DNA from: Pterois miles
Lineage: Eukaryota; Chordata; Actinopteri; Perciformes; Scorpaenidae
Assembly: GCA_947000775.1 (NCBI GenBank)
Contig: CAMQGK010000327.1
Span: forward strand, 16,812,501-16,876,500
Reading direction: 5' to 3'
DNA: 64,000 nucleotides
Below, in pieces: positions 11,576 through 38,514 of this stretch (positions are counted from its first letter, which is position 1; every line of letters begins with the position of its first letter). The position numbers and the translations under genes are program-made. The notes below the pieces were generated by a model. It saw only the letters and a program-made list of their open reading frames with translations, did no database searches and was not told the origin of the DNA.

Positions 11576-13933
11576 TAAGCTATGGCTTGCTCGGCAGTTA
11601 TAGCTTAAAGTTAAATTCTTCTAAGATGCAACTGCCTGCATTTTAGAGATCCTTGCTTAGCTCAGTTTGCACTGCTAACTCAGAGTAAACATGTTTTTTG
11701 AGGGTAGAGAAGTAAGACTTTTAGTAGAAATGTCACAGGGGGCGAGCTGTTTTAAAAGCAAAACATATTGGCTGAGTCAAAGACGCAGGAGGATACATTT
11801 GATAGTACACACACACACACACACGCTGTGTGTACTTGCTTCCTTACATCCATATGAGGTCCAGTTGTGTGTTGTGGGCCGGCATAACCTACATTAAACA
11901 CTGAGGCAGCAAACACACTGTGATAGGTGCAGTGGGAGATCAAGCTTTGAGAGTGAGTGCTGTTCTGTTGGCACTGGACAATTTCAGTACACTTTATGAA
12001 AGGCACAACTCAGCTTGCCAGATCTAGGTGATATACTGTACATGGTCATGTTTTTGTCTTTCCAATTATTATTACTCCCCAGGGCTGCTTTGGATAGCCA
12101 GGCTGACTGACACTGATAAACATACTGCACCATGGAAATATTATACTTTAGACAAATCTATTCCAGTTCCAGCATACATTTTGAGTTGTGTCATTACTTA
12201 TTATATGTTTTATCTGGCATTTGCAGATATCGGAGTGATAATGACAGGATTTGTGGACACTTCCTCTCATGCTTGGCATGAGCTGCACAGTGTGTGATGT
12301 TGAATTACTCAGATAGAAGCTCTTTCTGTAAATGCTATATTCTATGATGGTTCTATGTAACAACCAAAGAGCCACTGAAAGCTGACACTGACCAGTAGGT
12401 TTAGTGTCAAAGTCCCTTCCTACATGATCCTGAATGAATCAAGCAGATGCCAGTGCCATTTATATATGATTCTTTTTTTTCAACAATGGAACAACTATGG
12501 CTCTTGTCAATGTAAAAGTGATGTTAATGGTTCAGATTTAACACAAACTGAACAGAAATATAATAATTCATAACTGTCCTTTCATTAAAAACGAATAAAC
12601 TCATTCTGCTTTCATTAAAAAACAATGCAATCAGAAGAATATTCATTTCAGCTGATCTTTTTTGCATCTTTTACATAATGCTTTTTTATTCCTTTCTTGT
12701 GAAGAAATGACCTATTATTGGTAATCATACAATCAGACATTGACATTAGCACAAAAGCTTAGCGCTGCTCACGCTGTGTTTTTTACTCCACAAAAGGATG
12801 AGAGACAAAAAGCATTCGAGCTGCACAAAGAAAAAAAAAAACACTCGGCCGAAGCAGTGATCAACACGTAAATTAAAAGATACCTCATGCGCTCACTCAT
12901 TCACTCACTCATAAACAAGGTGCTCACTCTACCCACGCAGCCTGTGCTTTTAACTTTTGTTTTTTTACCAGTCTTATATTAGCTTCTGTTAAACAAAAGG
13001 GAAGCTGTTTACCACAAGCATTATTCAAAATGGATTTATTCTCTTCCTAACTTTCCAGAAAACTGTGTGCATTGCATTTCACCTTACTTTTGTTTGCATA
13101 ATTCTGTGCTAACAGGAAAATAAGGTGCATTCAGTTGTTGCAAAAAATCAGTTTCATTGCTTCTCTGCAGAGAAGGTGAACATCATGCTGTGAATATTGT
13201 GCTCTTGTAATTATGACTGATGCGTGATTAATGGAGGCATGGTTAGTGCACAGCATGTACGAATCTGAATCAATTAAGATCTTTTTGTCTTCTTAATTTA
13301 GGATAAGTGACTTAAAATATTACTTAAAATATCGTCTGTTACTGGAAAAAACAAAACTACAATTGAAGAGCAGCAGTAAAGCTAATCCAACAAATTAGTG
13401 TTGGCAGCACTCGAGAAACTGGGAACCAGTATTCTCATTTAAAAAAAAAACATATTTCTGTACTTGATAGTGGGACAATTTTCCACATAAAGCAGGATTT
13501 GCTTTCTCCCTGTGTTGCATTGCTTTCAGGTCCAGAGTGAAAAACCAGTTACCACAGCTACATGTCTGTTCCCAGAAGAGCATTAGGGAAACAGCATGTG
13601 CTTTCCCAACTGGAGAGCATGGGCTTACTCACTACCACATAATACTAAAAGAAAAAATGTTATATAGGTACATGCACTTTGGGAGTGCCACACTGCAGTA
13701 GAACAATGTGAAATTGTTGAGCTTAATTCCTCCTCCTCACATAGTCCAGAGTAATTGCCCTGCTGGCAGTCTAGTATCTGTGACTGTGAGCTATAGCATC
13801 CGAAGGAAACATACACTATGGGAAAACAAATTACATACAGCAAGGACTGCAGTCTGGCTTTGACCTGGAGCTTCAATACCAACCAATTTTAGCCGTTGCA
13901 CAAAAAAAAAAATAGACAAAAAATTGTCAATAA
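11576..13933. other. Intergenic sequence, nothing recognised
   Basis: Holds a short CA run at about 11,807-11,824 and a local duplication of ctttcattaaaaa at about 12,580-12,620. No exon or RNA gene was found. Confidence 0.5.
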
Positions 13934-13945
13934 GTGCTAATAACA

Positions 13946-14312
13946 TCCATCCATCCATCCATCGTCAACCGCTTATCCCGTTAGGGGTCGCGGGGGGGCT
14001 GGAGCCGATCCCAGCTGGCATAGGGCGAAGGCAGGGTTCACCCTGGACAGGTCGCCAGTCCATCGCAGGGACGCATAGAGACAGACAACCATTCACACTC
14101 ACATCCACACCTACGGGCAATTTAGAGTAATCAATTAACCTAAACAGCATGTCTTTGGACGGTGGGAGGAAGCCGGAGTACCCGGAGAAAACCCACGCTT
14201 ACACGGGGAGAACATGCAAACTCCACACAGAAGAGCCGCAAGCTGGAATCGAACCTGCGACCCTCTTGCTGTGAGGCGACAGCGCTAACCACTACACCAC
14301 CGTGCAGCCCAT
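13946..14312 (-). mobile_element. SINE family B, inverted, full length
   Basis: Reverse-oriented copy starting in the (CCAT)n tail and ending in the head ggtggtgtagtggttagcgc. A perfect 12-bp target duplication GTGCTAATAACA is present (13934-13945 and 14313-14324). Confidence 0.92.
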
Positions 14313-14431
14313 GTGCTAATAACAGTAATTAGGAAAATTGGATTTTATTAATTGAAAATTTTGATTTTTCTTCCCCCTTTGGCTTTGTCAGTTTGGCTTA
14401 ATTTGCATAATAGACTGTCAGCAACATTTAA

Positions 14432-14772
14432 AGAGGACCTATTATGCTTTTGTGCTTTTCCCCTTTCCTTTAGTGAGTTTTTTGTGCATGTAAAAGGTCT
14501 GCAAAGTTACAAAGCCTGAAGTCCACACCAAAGGGAGTTACTCTCCACAGAAACACTGCTGCTGAACTGCCTGAACCGCCTTGCTTGAAGCCGTGCCCTT
14601 TCTTTAGTAACATGGTGATGTCACTAAGTAACACATTTTGCCTAGCGGCTAGCTTGGCTTGCCTTCAAACAAAGCTAGTTAGAGCAAAGGTGAAGCGGAG
14701 TCTGAAAAGTTAGGTTCGGTTGACCAATCACAAGTATGCACCTTAAAATAAGCATAATACAGTAGGTCCTCT
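14432..14772. mobile_element. piggyBac-like MITE (341 bp), second family
   Basis: Ends AGAGGACCTATTATGC and its inverted form with a small insertion (GCATAATACAGTAGGTCCTCT is the right end region). The left flank is TTAA and the right flank TTCA, consistent with a decayed TTAA duplication. It is non-coding. Confidence 0.78.
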
Positions 14773-16290
14773 TTCAAGGTAATACATTCGAAATTTAAAG
14801 GATTTCTATTGCCTCCACGGGGCTCTCGACATGGCGACGACTGATAAGGCGGCTCACAGCTAACGGTGTTAACAATGGCAACAGAGTTAACAGTGTTAAA
14901 CTGGGGGGAATTGGAGGGTGGGTGCTACGCTTCCACAATGATATATCTTTACATTGCAAATACGTTTTGATGGTGGATGGATCGGTTTTATTTCCTTTTC
15001 AGACTCTTATTAATGAGACACAGTTATTGTCATGATTTGGTTGGACACAATATGATATTTGAGACATGATGTCCTACTCAGCCTGTGAAAACAACTGTTT
15101 TAAATGTCTTTTATTACTCAGGTGGAGCTATCCAAAGTGGTTAGCACTGTTGCCGCTAAAATTGTCTTCAAATCCAGCTTGGGGTCCTTCTGTGTGGAGT
15201 TTGCATGTTCTCCCTGTGTAAGCGTGGGTTTTCTCCGGGTACTCCGGCTTCCTCCCACAGTCCAAAGACATGCTGTTTAAATTGCCCGTAGGTGTGGATG
15301 TGAGCGTGAATGGTTGTCTGTCTATATGTTGTCTGTCTCTAGCTACCCTGCAATGGACTGGCGACCTGTCCAGGGTGGACCCCGCCTTCGCCAATGCCAG
15401 CTGGGATCAGCTCCAGCCCCCCCGCAACCCCTAACGGGATAAGCGGTTGATGAATGATGGATGGATAGATGGTCTGGATATCACAGACAGCCTTAAAAGA
15501 TCAAATATGATGAATGAGCCTGAACAGTTTAAAGCTGTACGTTATGCCAGCTATAAAATCTTGATGAATAATAACAAATTGCTGGCATTGTATTCAGCTA
15601 GGGTTTTGCCCTCATGGCTACGTGAACGCTGAAGTGAAGACGTCCCTGATGATGAAGTTAATTCCCTCTCCTTTGCTCCACTGCTGAGACATCAGCTATT
15701 CCCAGTCACCCTGAATTGAACACCTACTGTGCTATTTGGAAGCTGGAATATTAATGCACTGATAATACCTGAAGCATAACACAGACCTCCCCACAACACC
15801 ATTCATTAGAGTCCTGTGATCATTTCACACAGGTTTTTCATATTACATCATTAGCAACAGATGACAACCTCTGGAGAAACATCAGCCTGCAACTAACTAT
15901 CTGAGATCTGTAATCATTAGGTGATGCTACACTATGCGTATTGTAGTTCAGTAGCTTTTTAAAATGTGCGGTTCTACAACAGCACCAAATTGAGTTTGGT
16001 CAGGGGGTCACTGAATGGTCTCCTGACCCGTGATGACTTTCAGATGCTCGGACTCACTCGTATCTCCATTTCCTGTGTCTGTCTGCATTTCTTTGGACAC
16101 AAACTAGATTATAGTATAATCCAGTTATAGTCTGACCTGCAGCAGAGGGGAGACAGATTTCTTTAGGTAAGCAACACTTGGTGCGTGTTCATTAGTCTGC
16201 ATCTGGTGCATCTGCCTCATCGAGATTATATTTCAAATCAATATCACATGCACATCGCACAGTCCAGCAGTAGCAGACCCTTGCTAAATA
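14773..16290. other. Intergenic sequence around a SINE, nothing else recognised
   Basis: Apart from the SINE at 15,119-15,472 no gene or repeat is recognisable. Confidence 0.5.
15119..15472 (+). mobile_element. SINE family B, degraded head
   Basis: The body and ggatgg tail are well conserved. The tRNA-like head is mutated (agtggttagcactgttgccg, then an altered B-box). No clear target duplication. Confidence 0.85.
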
Positions 16291-16875
16291 TACTGCTCAA
16301 TAAAATCAAGGGAACACTTAAATCACACATCAGATCTTGATGAACGAATTATTCAACTTGAAAATCTTCACTGATGTACACTGTATGATTTGTTGAGGAC
16401 AAAATGATGTAACAACGGTCAATGAAACCAAAATCATCAACCCACTGTGGGCTGGATTCAAAATCTTTCCAAAAATCAAATTGAAAAATTTAAATTACAG
16501 GCTGATCCAACTTGTGTGAATTTCATCACGGCAACTCATGATGTGACTCAGTAGTGTGTTTGGCCTCCGTGAGCCTGTATGCACCCTGACAGTGTCTGGG
16601 CTCCTGATGAGTCGGCAGATGGTGTCCTGGAGGATCTCCTCCCAGACCTGGATCAGGGCATCATTGTGCTCCTGAACAGTCTGTAGTAGTGCTTGGCAGC
16701 GAAGGATGAACTAATACATAACATCCAATAGGTGCCTTCGACATCCAGGAACTGCCTACACACTCTGGCCACATGAGGCCGGGCATTGTCCTGCACCAGT
16801 GTAAGATCTGCACGGTGCTGAGCTGTGACCACAGGCCCCACTAGAGGACGGCAGGCCCAAATGCATACACACATT
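16291..16875 (-). mobile_element. Degenerate Tc1-like transposon fragment
   Basis: The left end (tactgctcaataaaatcaag, ggaacactt) resembles a common fish Tc1 terminus. The minus strand contains transposase C-terminal pieces: LTLVQDNARPHVARVCRQFL at about 16855-16740, and a later block like QEHNDALIQVWEEILQDTIC. An internal gap replaces the DLNPIE region. It joins a different repeat family at about 16,880. Confidence 0.8.
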
Positions 16876-16879
16876 CATG

Positions 16880-17062
16880 TCCCTCTCAAGATTAATTTTA
16901 ACAACTTTGGTGACGCTGTCACCTTCACATCTTGCGCCATCATCAGGCCAAAATTTTAATTTGTCCAATATTTGGACCTGCAAAACTATTGCATTTCCAT
17001 CAGCCTTAGCTGCACTTTTTATGTAGTGCTAATGAGCAAATGTTGGCATGCTAACAGAGTAA
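16880..17062 (+). repeat. Dispersed repeat family C, copy 1
   Basis: Contains cgccatcatcaggccaaaat, tttccatcagcct and gagcaaatgttggcatgcta, shared with copies at 44,820 and 61,740. It is a familiar fish interspersed repeat whose class I cannot assign. Confidence 0.65.
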
Positions 17063-18104
17063 AGTAAGCTGGTGCACAAGGTGTAAGCACCACTGCACCT
17101 ATGTGCAGCCTGTATGCTGTGTAAAAATTGAAGCAGCTGAAAGGCCTCATGTATTTACAAGCTGTCCGACACTCACAATTTCCAGTTTTAATGCCTCCCT
17201 GTGTTAGTGTCGAAAGGACAAACAACAACGTATGCCCCTGAACACTGAGGCCAATGACAGGCTTCGCCAGCTTTCACTGTTATTGTCTCATTTTTTTCAA
17301 ACACAAAAACTTGTGCCAGCAAAATAGTTTCAAAGATGCTATGACTGCATAAAATAACGCACACTATGAATCATCGCATATCAGTGGTGATGAAGATTTC
17401 TTTCTATGTCCGCATACAAGCCAAAGTGTTTACTGTGTGGGATGTTTATTTCTGAAATCATGCAGGTGTCAGCTGCTGACTTGCAACTCTCTTTTGCCAC
17501 AGAAGGATTACCATCACTTAAAAGCTTTTCATGTGACAGCAGCGAAAGATAGAAGATGGAATAGGGCAGACAACTTCAACTGAGACTGTATTTCACTCTG
17601 TAGTACTTGTCTGGGAAAAATGCTAATTCATATTTCTACATAATGGGGGAAGGGCACTATTTTTTAGAAAAATGACAAAATCCATTAAAAGTTGTATAAA
17701 ACCAGTATTTAAAGCCCTGCTTTAATACACTGCTGTGTTGTCATCACACCAACAATAAACTGGCTGTGCTTCTTGTGTTTTTACAGTTACTACTGCTGTA
17801 CAAGAGGTGATGATGCACAGGATATTACACCAATCCCATGCTGGATATGTTCAGCTTTGGGTTGCATCAAAACAGTGTTCCACTGTGTAAAATATCAGAT
17901 CATCACTCATATCTGCATCAACATGAATTCACTTTTATTATCCTGTTGAATATTTTCCAGCACAGAGCAGCAATTCAAGTGTAACAGTTGTTCCAGCATT
18001 ATTACATTTGTTCAAAAACATCTATGAAAATCTGTATCGGTCTATCAGCACATGATCATTATAAAAATAACAATTCTAAGTCTCAAATTAAGTGAAAAAA
18101 ATGA

Positions 18105-18182
18105 TTGACATGACAGAGCAGCAGGTGATAGAAAATTTGAATTTCCCCTCAGAGGTGAATAAAATATCTGTCTATCTATATT
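18105..18182 (+). mobile_element. Retroelement tail remnant
   Basis: gaatttcccctcagaggtga and aataaaatatctgtctatct resemble the 3' tail shared by fish SINEs/LINEs (a (TCTA)n-ended tail). No head or coding part is preserved. Confidence 0.5.
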
Positions 18183-19156
18183 CGAGTATTGGAGACATTG
18201 AAATATGCATCAAGAAGAGTTCTTATATACAGACTAAAACAACAAGTAAAACATGAAATGAGTCATTTTAAGAGTGCATATACAGCAGGACCAGTCAAGT
18301 AATGGTTAGAAGGAGGGCTTAGAGAGAAAGGACAAATATTTGCTTTTGCCTCCGTTTTCCTTTCTCTGAGATTCGGATTCAGCATCATGATTTTTATAGT
18401 ACCGTATTTAAATGTAGTTGTACACTTTTTACAGCAAATTTAATCTACAATTTTCACCCAGGCCTTGTAGATTTTCCCTCATTTGTTAACATTTTTTTTA
18501 ATATCAGCTGAAGCTCAACTACAGCATCTCAGTTATTAAACACGTCACATACGCTCCCTTTCTTAGCAAACCCTTGATATGTTCATTGACAAGAAACCAT
18601 TAAACTGACAGTACACATAAACAGTAGAAAAATGAAATGCATCTTTGCATTGCAAGAGTCAATCTCATCGAATTACATAATCAGTTAGAAAGCCAATTCA
18701 TACCAAGAAATGCATCAGAATATTTTTGTTACAGTACAAAACTATATATCATTAGAAATGTTTTAAGAGTAAGAACTTTGATCATTTACAACCTATAATG
18801 TTAACACCTAAATGAAATGCATTCCATTCAATTTAATTACAGGGAGGGCGATGTCAATCAGTGACATTCCTGCTAATTAGATCTTTACATACATACAGTA
18901 GCTTAGTAGGAAAATGGATCAACACACAATTTTGGAACAACTATTTTGTTCATTTTAAGAGACATCAGTGGTTCTTTTAGAGTTAGTGCATCAGTGTTTT
19001 CTATACTTTGTTCAAGTTTTCTAGCAACAGTAAAATGTAGTTGTTCAAAGGGTCAGTTCAGCCATCCACACTGATTGCAGTTTAAAAATAGTTGCTACTG
19101 TATTACAACTAAACAAAGCCGGATCCCACTAGGAGTCAGTGGGATTGTCCTGTTAT

Positions 19157-19160
<4 letters not shown>

Positions 19161-19204
<44 letters not shown>
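19161..19204. repeat. (TTA)n microsatellite
   Basis: About 14 TTA units downstream of the depdc1b stop, possibly in its 3' UTR. Confidence 0.95.
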
Positions 19205-19353
19205 GTTGTGTGTATTTGTGTAAGCTGACCCTTTTTAATTATTATCTTAGTTTAACAGTGCTATAAAGTCAAAGTCATTATATTTTGTCTTACGACACTT
19301 GAGGTTGAGTTGTGTGAACAGACCTGAAGTGTAGATGTGTCAGTGGTGGCAGA

Positions 19354-32933
<13,580 letters not shown>

Positions 32934-33300
32934 TCTGAGAGTGAAAACCCACTTCAGTCGTGTGAAAACATGGATATAGTGTATATAACTTTAATACGCT
33001 TTTCAAAAGTTTCAGCTGCGGGTGAAAACAAGCAGCTGCAGGAGTATCTCAACAGAAACGTTGCTGCCAACTTTGAATCTCCTGCGTCACAACGTTTAAA
33101 CGACCTGATTAGACAGCGCGCGAGTCACGTGACCATGAGGAACGTAGCATTTGTGTATGGAGTTGTAGAGGTGTGGTGTCTAGAGGGGAACCCGTAAATT
33201 GGGGGAACTCTCACGAGATGGATAACATTAGGATATGTCATCTGGCAGCAAGTCTCGCGAGAGTTTTGCAGATCGCGATCAGATTTCACAATTTGCGAGT
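32934..33300 (-). promoter_or_regulatory. depdc1b promoter region
   Basis: Upstream of the start codon the sequence becomes CpG-containing and lacks an obvious TATA box. Visible motifs are: TTTGAA on the gene strand at 33007-33002 (a candidate cell-cycle CHR element), a second TTTGAA on the other strand at 33072-33077, the E-box palindrome GTCACGTGAC at 33124-33133, a near-match TCTCACGAGA at 33209-33218, and a perfect TCTCGCGAGA at 33253-33262 followed by GATCGCGATC at 33271-33280. TCTCGCGAGA is a known motif of TATA-less vertebrate promoters. CHR control of DEPDC1B would suit its G2/M expression, but the function of each site here is inferred. Confidence 0.6.
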
Positions 33301-33374
33301 TCCCTTCTAGACGCTACACTACGACAATACTCCTCAACATTCAGCTGCTACCACTACTACCACTACCACAGCTA

Positions 33375-33732
33375 TCCATCCATCCATCCATCGTCAACCG
33401 CTTATCCGTAGGGGGGGGGGGGGGGTGGAGCGAACCCAGGTGGATTGGGCGAAGGCAGGGTACACCCTGGACAGGTCGCCAGGCCATCGCAGGGAATAGA
33501 AACAGACAACATATAGACAGACAACCACTCACATCCACACTAGGGAATTTAGAGTAACCAATTACCTAAACAGCATGTTTTGGATGGTGGGAGGAAGCCG
33601 GAGTACCCGGAGAAAACCACGCTTACACGGGGAGAACATGCAACTCCACACAGAAGGCCGCAAGCTGGAATCGAACCTGCGACCCTCTTGCTGTGAGGCG
33701 ACAGCGCTAACCACTACACCACCGTGCAGCCC
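33375..33732 (-). mobile_element. SINE family B, inverted, with target duplication
   Basis: Reverse copy with a (CCAT)n tail and a complete head (gaggcgacagcgctaacc complement). A perfect 12-bp duplication CTACCACAGCTA is present (33363-33374 and 33733-33744). A 15-G run at 33411-33425 interrupts the 3' part. It lies about 440 bp upstream of the depdc1b start codon. Confidence 0.92.
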
Positions 33733-33796
33733 CTACCACAGCTACTGCTACTATTATTATATATCTAAATATAGATAAATAAATAATAAAAGAATC

Positions 33797-33804
<8 letters not shown>

Positions 33805-33851
<47 letters not shown>
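33805..33851. repeat. (AT)n microsatellite
   Basis: About 23 AT units next to the inverted SINE upstream of depdc1b. Confidence 0.95.
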
Positions 33852-33853
<2 letters not shown>

Positions 33854-35145
33854 CACATATTTTTATATATGTGTATGTGTGTAAGTTTACAACAAATAAC
33901 AAGACATTAATTAGTAGCTCAGGTACTACTTTTTATATAATAAGTGATACACAAGATTTGCCCTTTATTTAGACAATCGATTCTGCTTCATTTTTAATTG
34001 AAAGTTGCAAGTACGGATCTGTGAAACTGAGCCATTTATAAAGTTCAACCTTTATGGATTCAAGTCACGATAAGTCTCTTAGTGTGTTAACCTTAATAGA
34101 AAAGTCTAAGTTGTTGAAGGTAGCATGTACTGTAGGCCTATTAGTGTGGAAGGAGCTAAGGTTGAAGCAGCCTTGTCACAGCAGTGCTTGAAATGTAATA
34201 AGATCTTAAAATAAACTCAAATTACAAGTAGCGAGTGACATGATCTTTTTTACAGAACCCATTATACAGTTTTCTGGATAGACTGCAGGTGTAACGGGAA
34301 GGTCTTAAGGGAATTACATTCAACTAAGCAAAATGAAATAATTGCAGAGATGACCTTTTCCAAACAAGTGGGAATGGTGAGGTTTATAATTTAAGCATTT
34401 TATATAGTAGCTGCCAGAGGATGCTTGCAAAGGTTAAACCTGCTTTCTAAAATTTAAACTGAAATAAAACAAGAAACACCTGGAGCACTGGTGAGGCTAT
34501 GACTTTGACAGTTTTTCCAGATAACTCAGTAAACATCTTTAAACACCACTGGGGTCACAGGGATATTTTGCATGGATAATAATGCCTGAGGATGAGTATG
34601 TATAGGCAGGTGGAGAGCTTATAAATGAGGATACTATATGGATGCCCATGCCCTTTCAAAGCCCGTCAAAACACAACCTACAATGTGCATGACTGTCACC
34701 TCTCCCAAAATGAATTTCAACAATGCTATGGCTCTACATTGATTCAGAACTAATCCATCAGAGCTGCAGATATGCCATTCAGTGTTCTTTATGTACCCTA
34801 ACACATTTGCTCTGATACCCAGAGCGCCGCAAGCTTTTCCATTTAGTTTGTTGATGCCTATAGTGACAAAGAGGCACTCTGCTTTTATCTAACCGGAAAC
34901 AATAGGAGTTCCCTTTTCTCCTATTCTGTGGGCTGCAGCAATGGGGCATAGAGAGATACCTGATCAGTAGGGTTGAGACAGAGCTGCTTTAACACTCACA
35001 CCTCAGACTTACTAACACAGAGCTGAGGGGCTGGCACCTTGTAATGAACACTGACAGTGACGTTTTATTAAAATTCATGAGAAATACCTCTAGCTCCTCA
35101 AGAATTGTGATGAGTTCATAATAATTCAGCGCATAAACTTTAAAC
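33852..35145. other. Gene-free sequence upstream of depdc1b
   Basis: No exon, RNA gene or repeat was recognised. Confidence 0.5.
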
Positions 35146-35810
35146 CACTGGTTCCCAACCTGGAGGACCCGACCCACATTCGGGGTCGTCAAAGCATCCT
35201 GGGAGGTCGCAAGGCCTTCTTGATTTTAAATGGGCGTAAGACAACTTTTTATAAAAAATATACAGTTAGCCTATATCTCAGCATTTCATTCATTTCTGTG
35301 AAAAAAAAAATGTTTGTATTATTATTTAAGATATAGGATAAGGGCATGGTTATGACCTGAACACAAGTTATATTCACAGACTCTTCCCTCTCTGCTAAAC
35401 AGCCTCGTCCTGTTAAAGAAAAGTACACAGTTAAAACAACCAAAGAGCTAATAGAACAATGGTGAAACACTGAACTTGTCAATAAAAGAAGCATATTAAC
35501 TATGTATGATAGTTAAAAATTCAATGAAACACATAACACAGAGAATAGATTTAAAAAATCCTAAAATAATGAAAACTCATCACTGCTGCAATATTCAAAT
35601 AATATACTCAAAATTCACCCAATCTTCACTGGTTTGACACAAACTTCCTGTAGTTATTGCATTCACTAGTGGGGTTAATTGGACAGTTTATCAGCTGTTC
35701 TGTACTGTTATTGTTATGTATTGAATATAATATGAAATATCCATAAAATATGTCACTTAGCCAGGGGTCATTAGTTTATTCAGTACTGGGTAAATGTTTG
35801 GGAACCACTG
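35146..35810. mobile_element. hAT-like element (665 bp), CAGTGGTTCCCAA termini
   Basis: Left end CACTGGTTCCCAACC and right end GGGAACCACTG form the inverted termini of a common hAT group. The subterminal part reads ggtcgtcaaagcatcctggg. No transposase ORF. The flanks (CTTTAAAC and ATTTATTA) do not match, so it is old or its limits are off. Confidence 0.6.
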
Positions 35811-36485
35811 ATTTATTACCTTTATTGTAATATAAACAATTCTCTGTATTGCTGTTACATATTAAACGTAGCATAGGCATTGCTTGATTACAGCCCAGTC
35901 AATGCTGAACTATATATGAGTACAGGCTGCTGATGGTATACCAGATTTAGTGTTTTTGGATGCTCGACACCACTGTTGAATCTTTCCGAGGTGTCATGAG
36001 CCTAATTAAATGAAAGATCTCTGATAAAAGGCTGATGAACCCAGTGACAGCCTAATTTTCCACAGTCAAACCTGGTTGCATTTCATTTGGTTAAAATGTC
36101 TCCTTTCTTTGACTCACATCTCATCCATGACTTTTCAGTGAAAGATCACGGCAATGAGGGGAAGACAAGAGTATAGCTTCTGAAGGCTTCTTCATAAGAT
36201 GGATGATTAAAGCAGCAGCTGGTAGAAGACAAGAAGACATCGTGTGACTGAACAAGAATAGAAGGACATTGGCAGTTTTCATGACCAATAAGTCACACAT
36301 CATCAGATCATAACTTATGTGAGCCAGGACAGAATTACGATATATGATGCTTATCACATTTCTGCCAACACCTCAAGGGCGCGTCACCAGCTGTCAGATT
36401 ATAGGCCTATGTATTGGCACAACTAAACTGAGATAAATGTATGAATTTTATACATCATCACAACACCAAAAGCTTGACATAATAT

Positions 36486-36600
36486 ATATTCACACCCCTT
36501 GGAAGTTTTATTGTCTTACAACACTGAATCAGACTTAATTTCATGTGGATTTTTTTGACCCTTATCAACAGACTATAAGTCTTTACTTGGGTTGGCAATC
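36486..36600. mobile_element. Tc1-like terminal fragment
   Basis: The sequence tattcacaccccttggaag followed by tattgtcttacaacactgaa resembles the terminus of another fish Tc1-like family. No transposase or second end was found. Confidence 0.45.
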
Positions 36601-37329
36601 AGTGCAGGCTATATGTCATTGTGCTTGTATTGATCCAAAGGTTTCGCTTCAAGTCAGAGCTGTGAGCAATCGCAGCAAACATTTAACGGTACAATAAACT
36701 GAAAACCTATTAAGGTTTGGAGAGAAAAAAAAGGTAAAATAGCTCAAACAGAGATATGTCAAAAGGTTTTTTTGGTTTGTTTTTTACAGAAAATTATTTT
36801 TACAGAAAATTATTCTACTCTTATTTTGTAGAGAAGGCTCTGTTCCTTGGGGTGCTCCCCATTTAATCCAAGAGAAGATGAGAGATTAAGCAGGGAGCAC
36901 TATACATCCCACAAGGGCTGCACAGCTCCACCAGACACATTGAATAGGTATGGATAATGCAAAAGCCAAACGATGGCCTCACCAGGCATGAAAATAGAGG
37001 TTGGTGTGGTGAAAGCAAAAATCCAATCCAGACAACCAGTGACTGCTACACATTGTGTCGCAGCTAAAAGCAGTGACACAATGATCAAGAAAGTGAAGGT
37101 GAGAGGAGAGACAGCTTCATTGCCTTGCTTGAACACTACTGTGGACTTGTTGAAGGTCAGTCACCACCATCCTGATTATCAGACAGCTGATACTGATCAT
37201 TTTCACCACTGAGGGAACCTGTGTATCCCGTTGTCATGCCTCATTACAGGGCAGAGATGAGGAGGTATGAGGGTTCAACAAGGTTTGTGCCTCACATGCT
37301 GCAGTGTATGTCTCCAGTTCACCATCTGG

Positions 37330-37690
37330 GAATGTTAGCAGCCACAGTGCTGCATGTAGCGTCGCGGACATGCAACGACCGCCCACCCAACCTGAAGTCG
37401 CACATTTAGTCTAGTTTAGCAGGTTGTCGGCTGTGTGTCTGCCCGGCGTAACGATGGTCTGTCTGCTGTAGCGTAACTTCAGCAAGTTTCTGACGGACTG
37501 TGTATGTGTGGTGGCGGTGATTGTGGGGTTGCCGGTGGCGTTATAGGTGTGACTGTAGGTGTAGCAGACAGTGTGAGTACAGTTTGTCAGTGAATAAATG
37601 CGAGGCCACAGCATTGATGTATTAAGAGAACTGGATACAAGTCCTCCGCTCAAGATGGGAGCCAACTTTGTGACGAGCCGATCCTCTGAG
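37330..37690. repeat. Possible LTR-like or other dispersed repeat
   Basis: GC-rich stretch with gtggcggtgattgtggggtt, agcagacagtgtgagtacag, a gtgaataaatgcgaggcc block with an AATAAA, and aagatgggagcc at the end. No LTR ends were established. Confidence 0.3.
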
Positions 37691-38514
37691 TTTTTTAATT
37701 AATTGTTAATATTTCTTTTAACCGTTTAACTGATAGTGTGACTCGGTTAAAATGCTTAATTAATAAGTACTTCACCGTACAAGAGACATAATGAAAAACA
37801 GTGCTGTGTTGCCCCCAGACAGCTGCTGCTTTGTGCTCCTCTGTGTGATGTAAACTGCAAGGTCACGACATTGTTATCTGTCTATTTGAAATTCTACAGA
37901 TCGCTCAGATACTTCATTTCAAAGACCGGATTTGAAGAAAATACTGCCATTTGATCTCCTGCTGTGTTGTAATAGCAGCTACAGCTTGGCTTTGTTTTAG
38001 GCAGACTATTTAAACATGCAGCACACAAAAAGACAGCCGGTGCAAAAGCACTGCAAAGTTAGCAGCTCAAAAGATGTCCAAATGAAATACAATGTGCATC
38101 ACAGGAAGACAACCTGTACTGATGACAAAAATGTCATTGGAATATTGGCATAGTGAAAATTTAACCACACATACTGTATGTCATACACAATACTGTATAA
38201 ATAATGCATTCTTAACGCAGTAATAATTTTTATAGGGTTAATCAAACAACAGGACAATGTGTAAGTGTGATGAACCTACAGAGAATTAGCACCTGAATCT
38301 GCAGCTGCATTGATATTTACATAGTTTTATAGTTTTAGAGTTTAAGCTTGTTTGCCTGTAAGGCCCACAACTTTATAATTTTGGTTCACTCTTATTGCTC
38401 TCATAGTGTCGTTTTCAGCCACATCAGGCAGCTGCTGTCAGCAAAAAAACCCATGTGCACTACATGCTCAGCACCAAACAGCAGACAGACACAGTTAGCA
38501 ACTAGGCAGAGAAC

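Larger units (their letters stand above)
17063..19353. other. 3' flank of depdc1b
   Basis: AT-rich sequence downstream of the depdc1b stop codon. It may include the 3' UTR near its upper end. A retroelement tail (18,105) and a TTA array (19,161) are the only recognised features. Confidence 0.5.
35811..38514. other. Gene-free sequence
   Basis: Contains only the Tc1-like end at 36,486 and the uncertain repeat at 37,330-37,690. No exon was recognised. Confidence 0.5.

Noticed and set aside
19075..19266. ORF with a long tyrosine run
   Set aside because: It is a translation of the TTA microsatellite.
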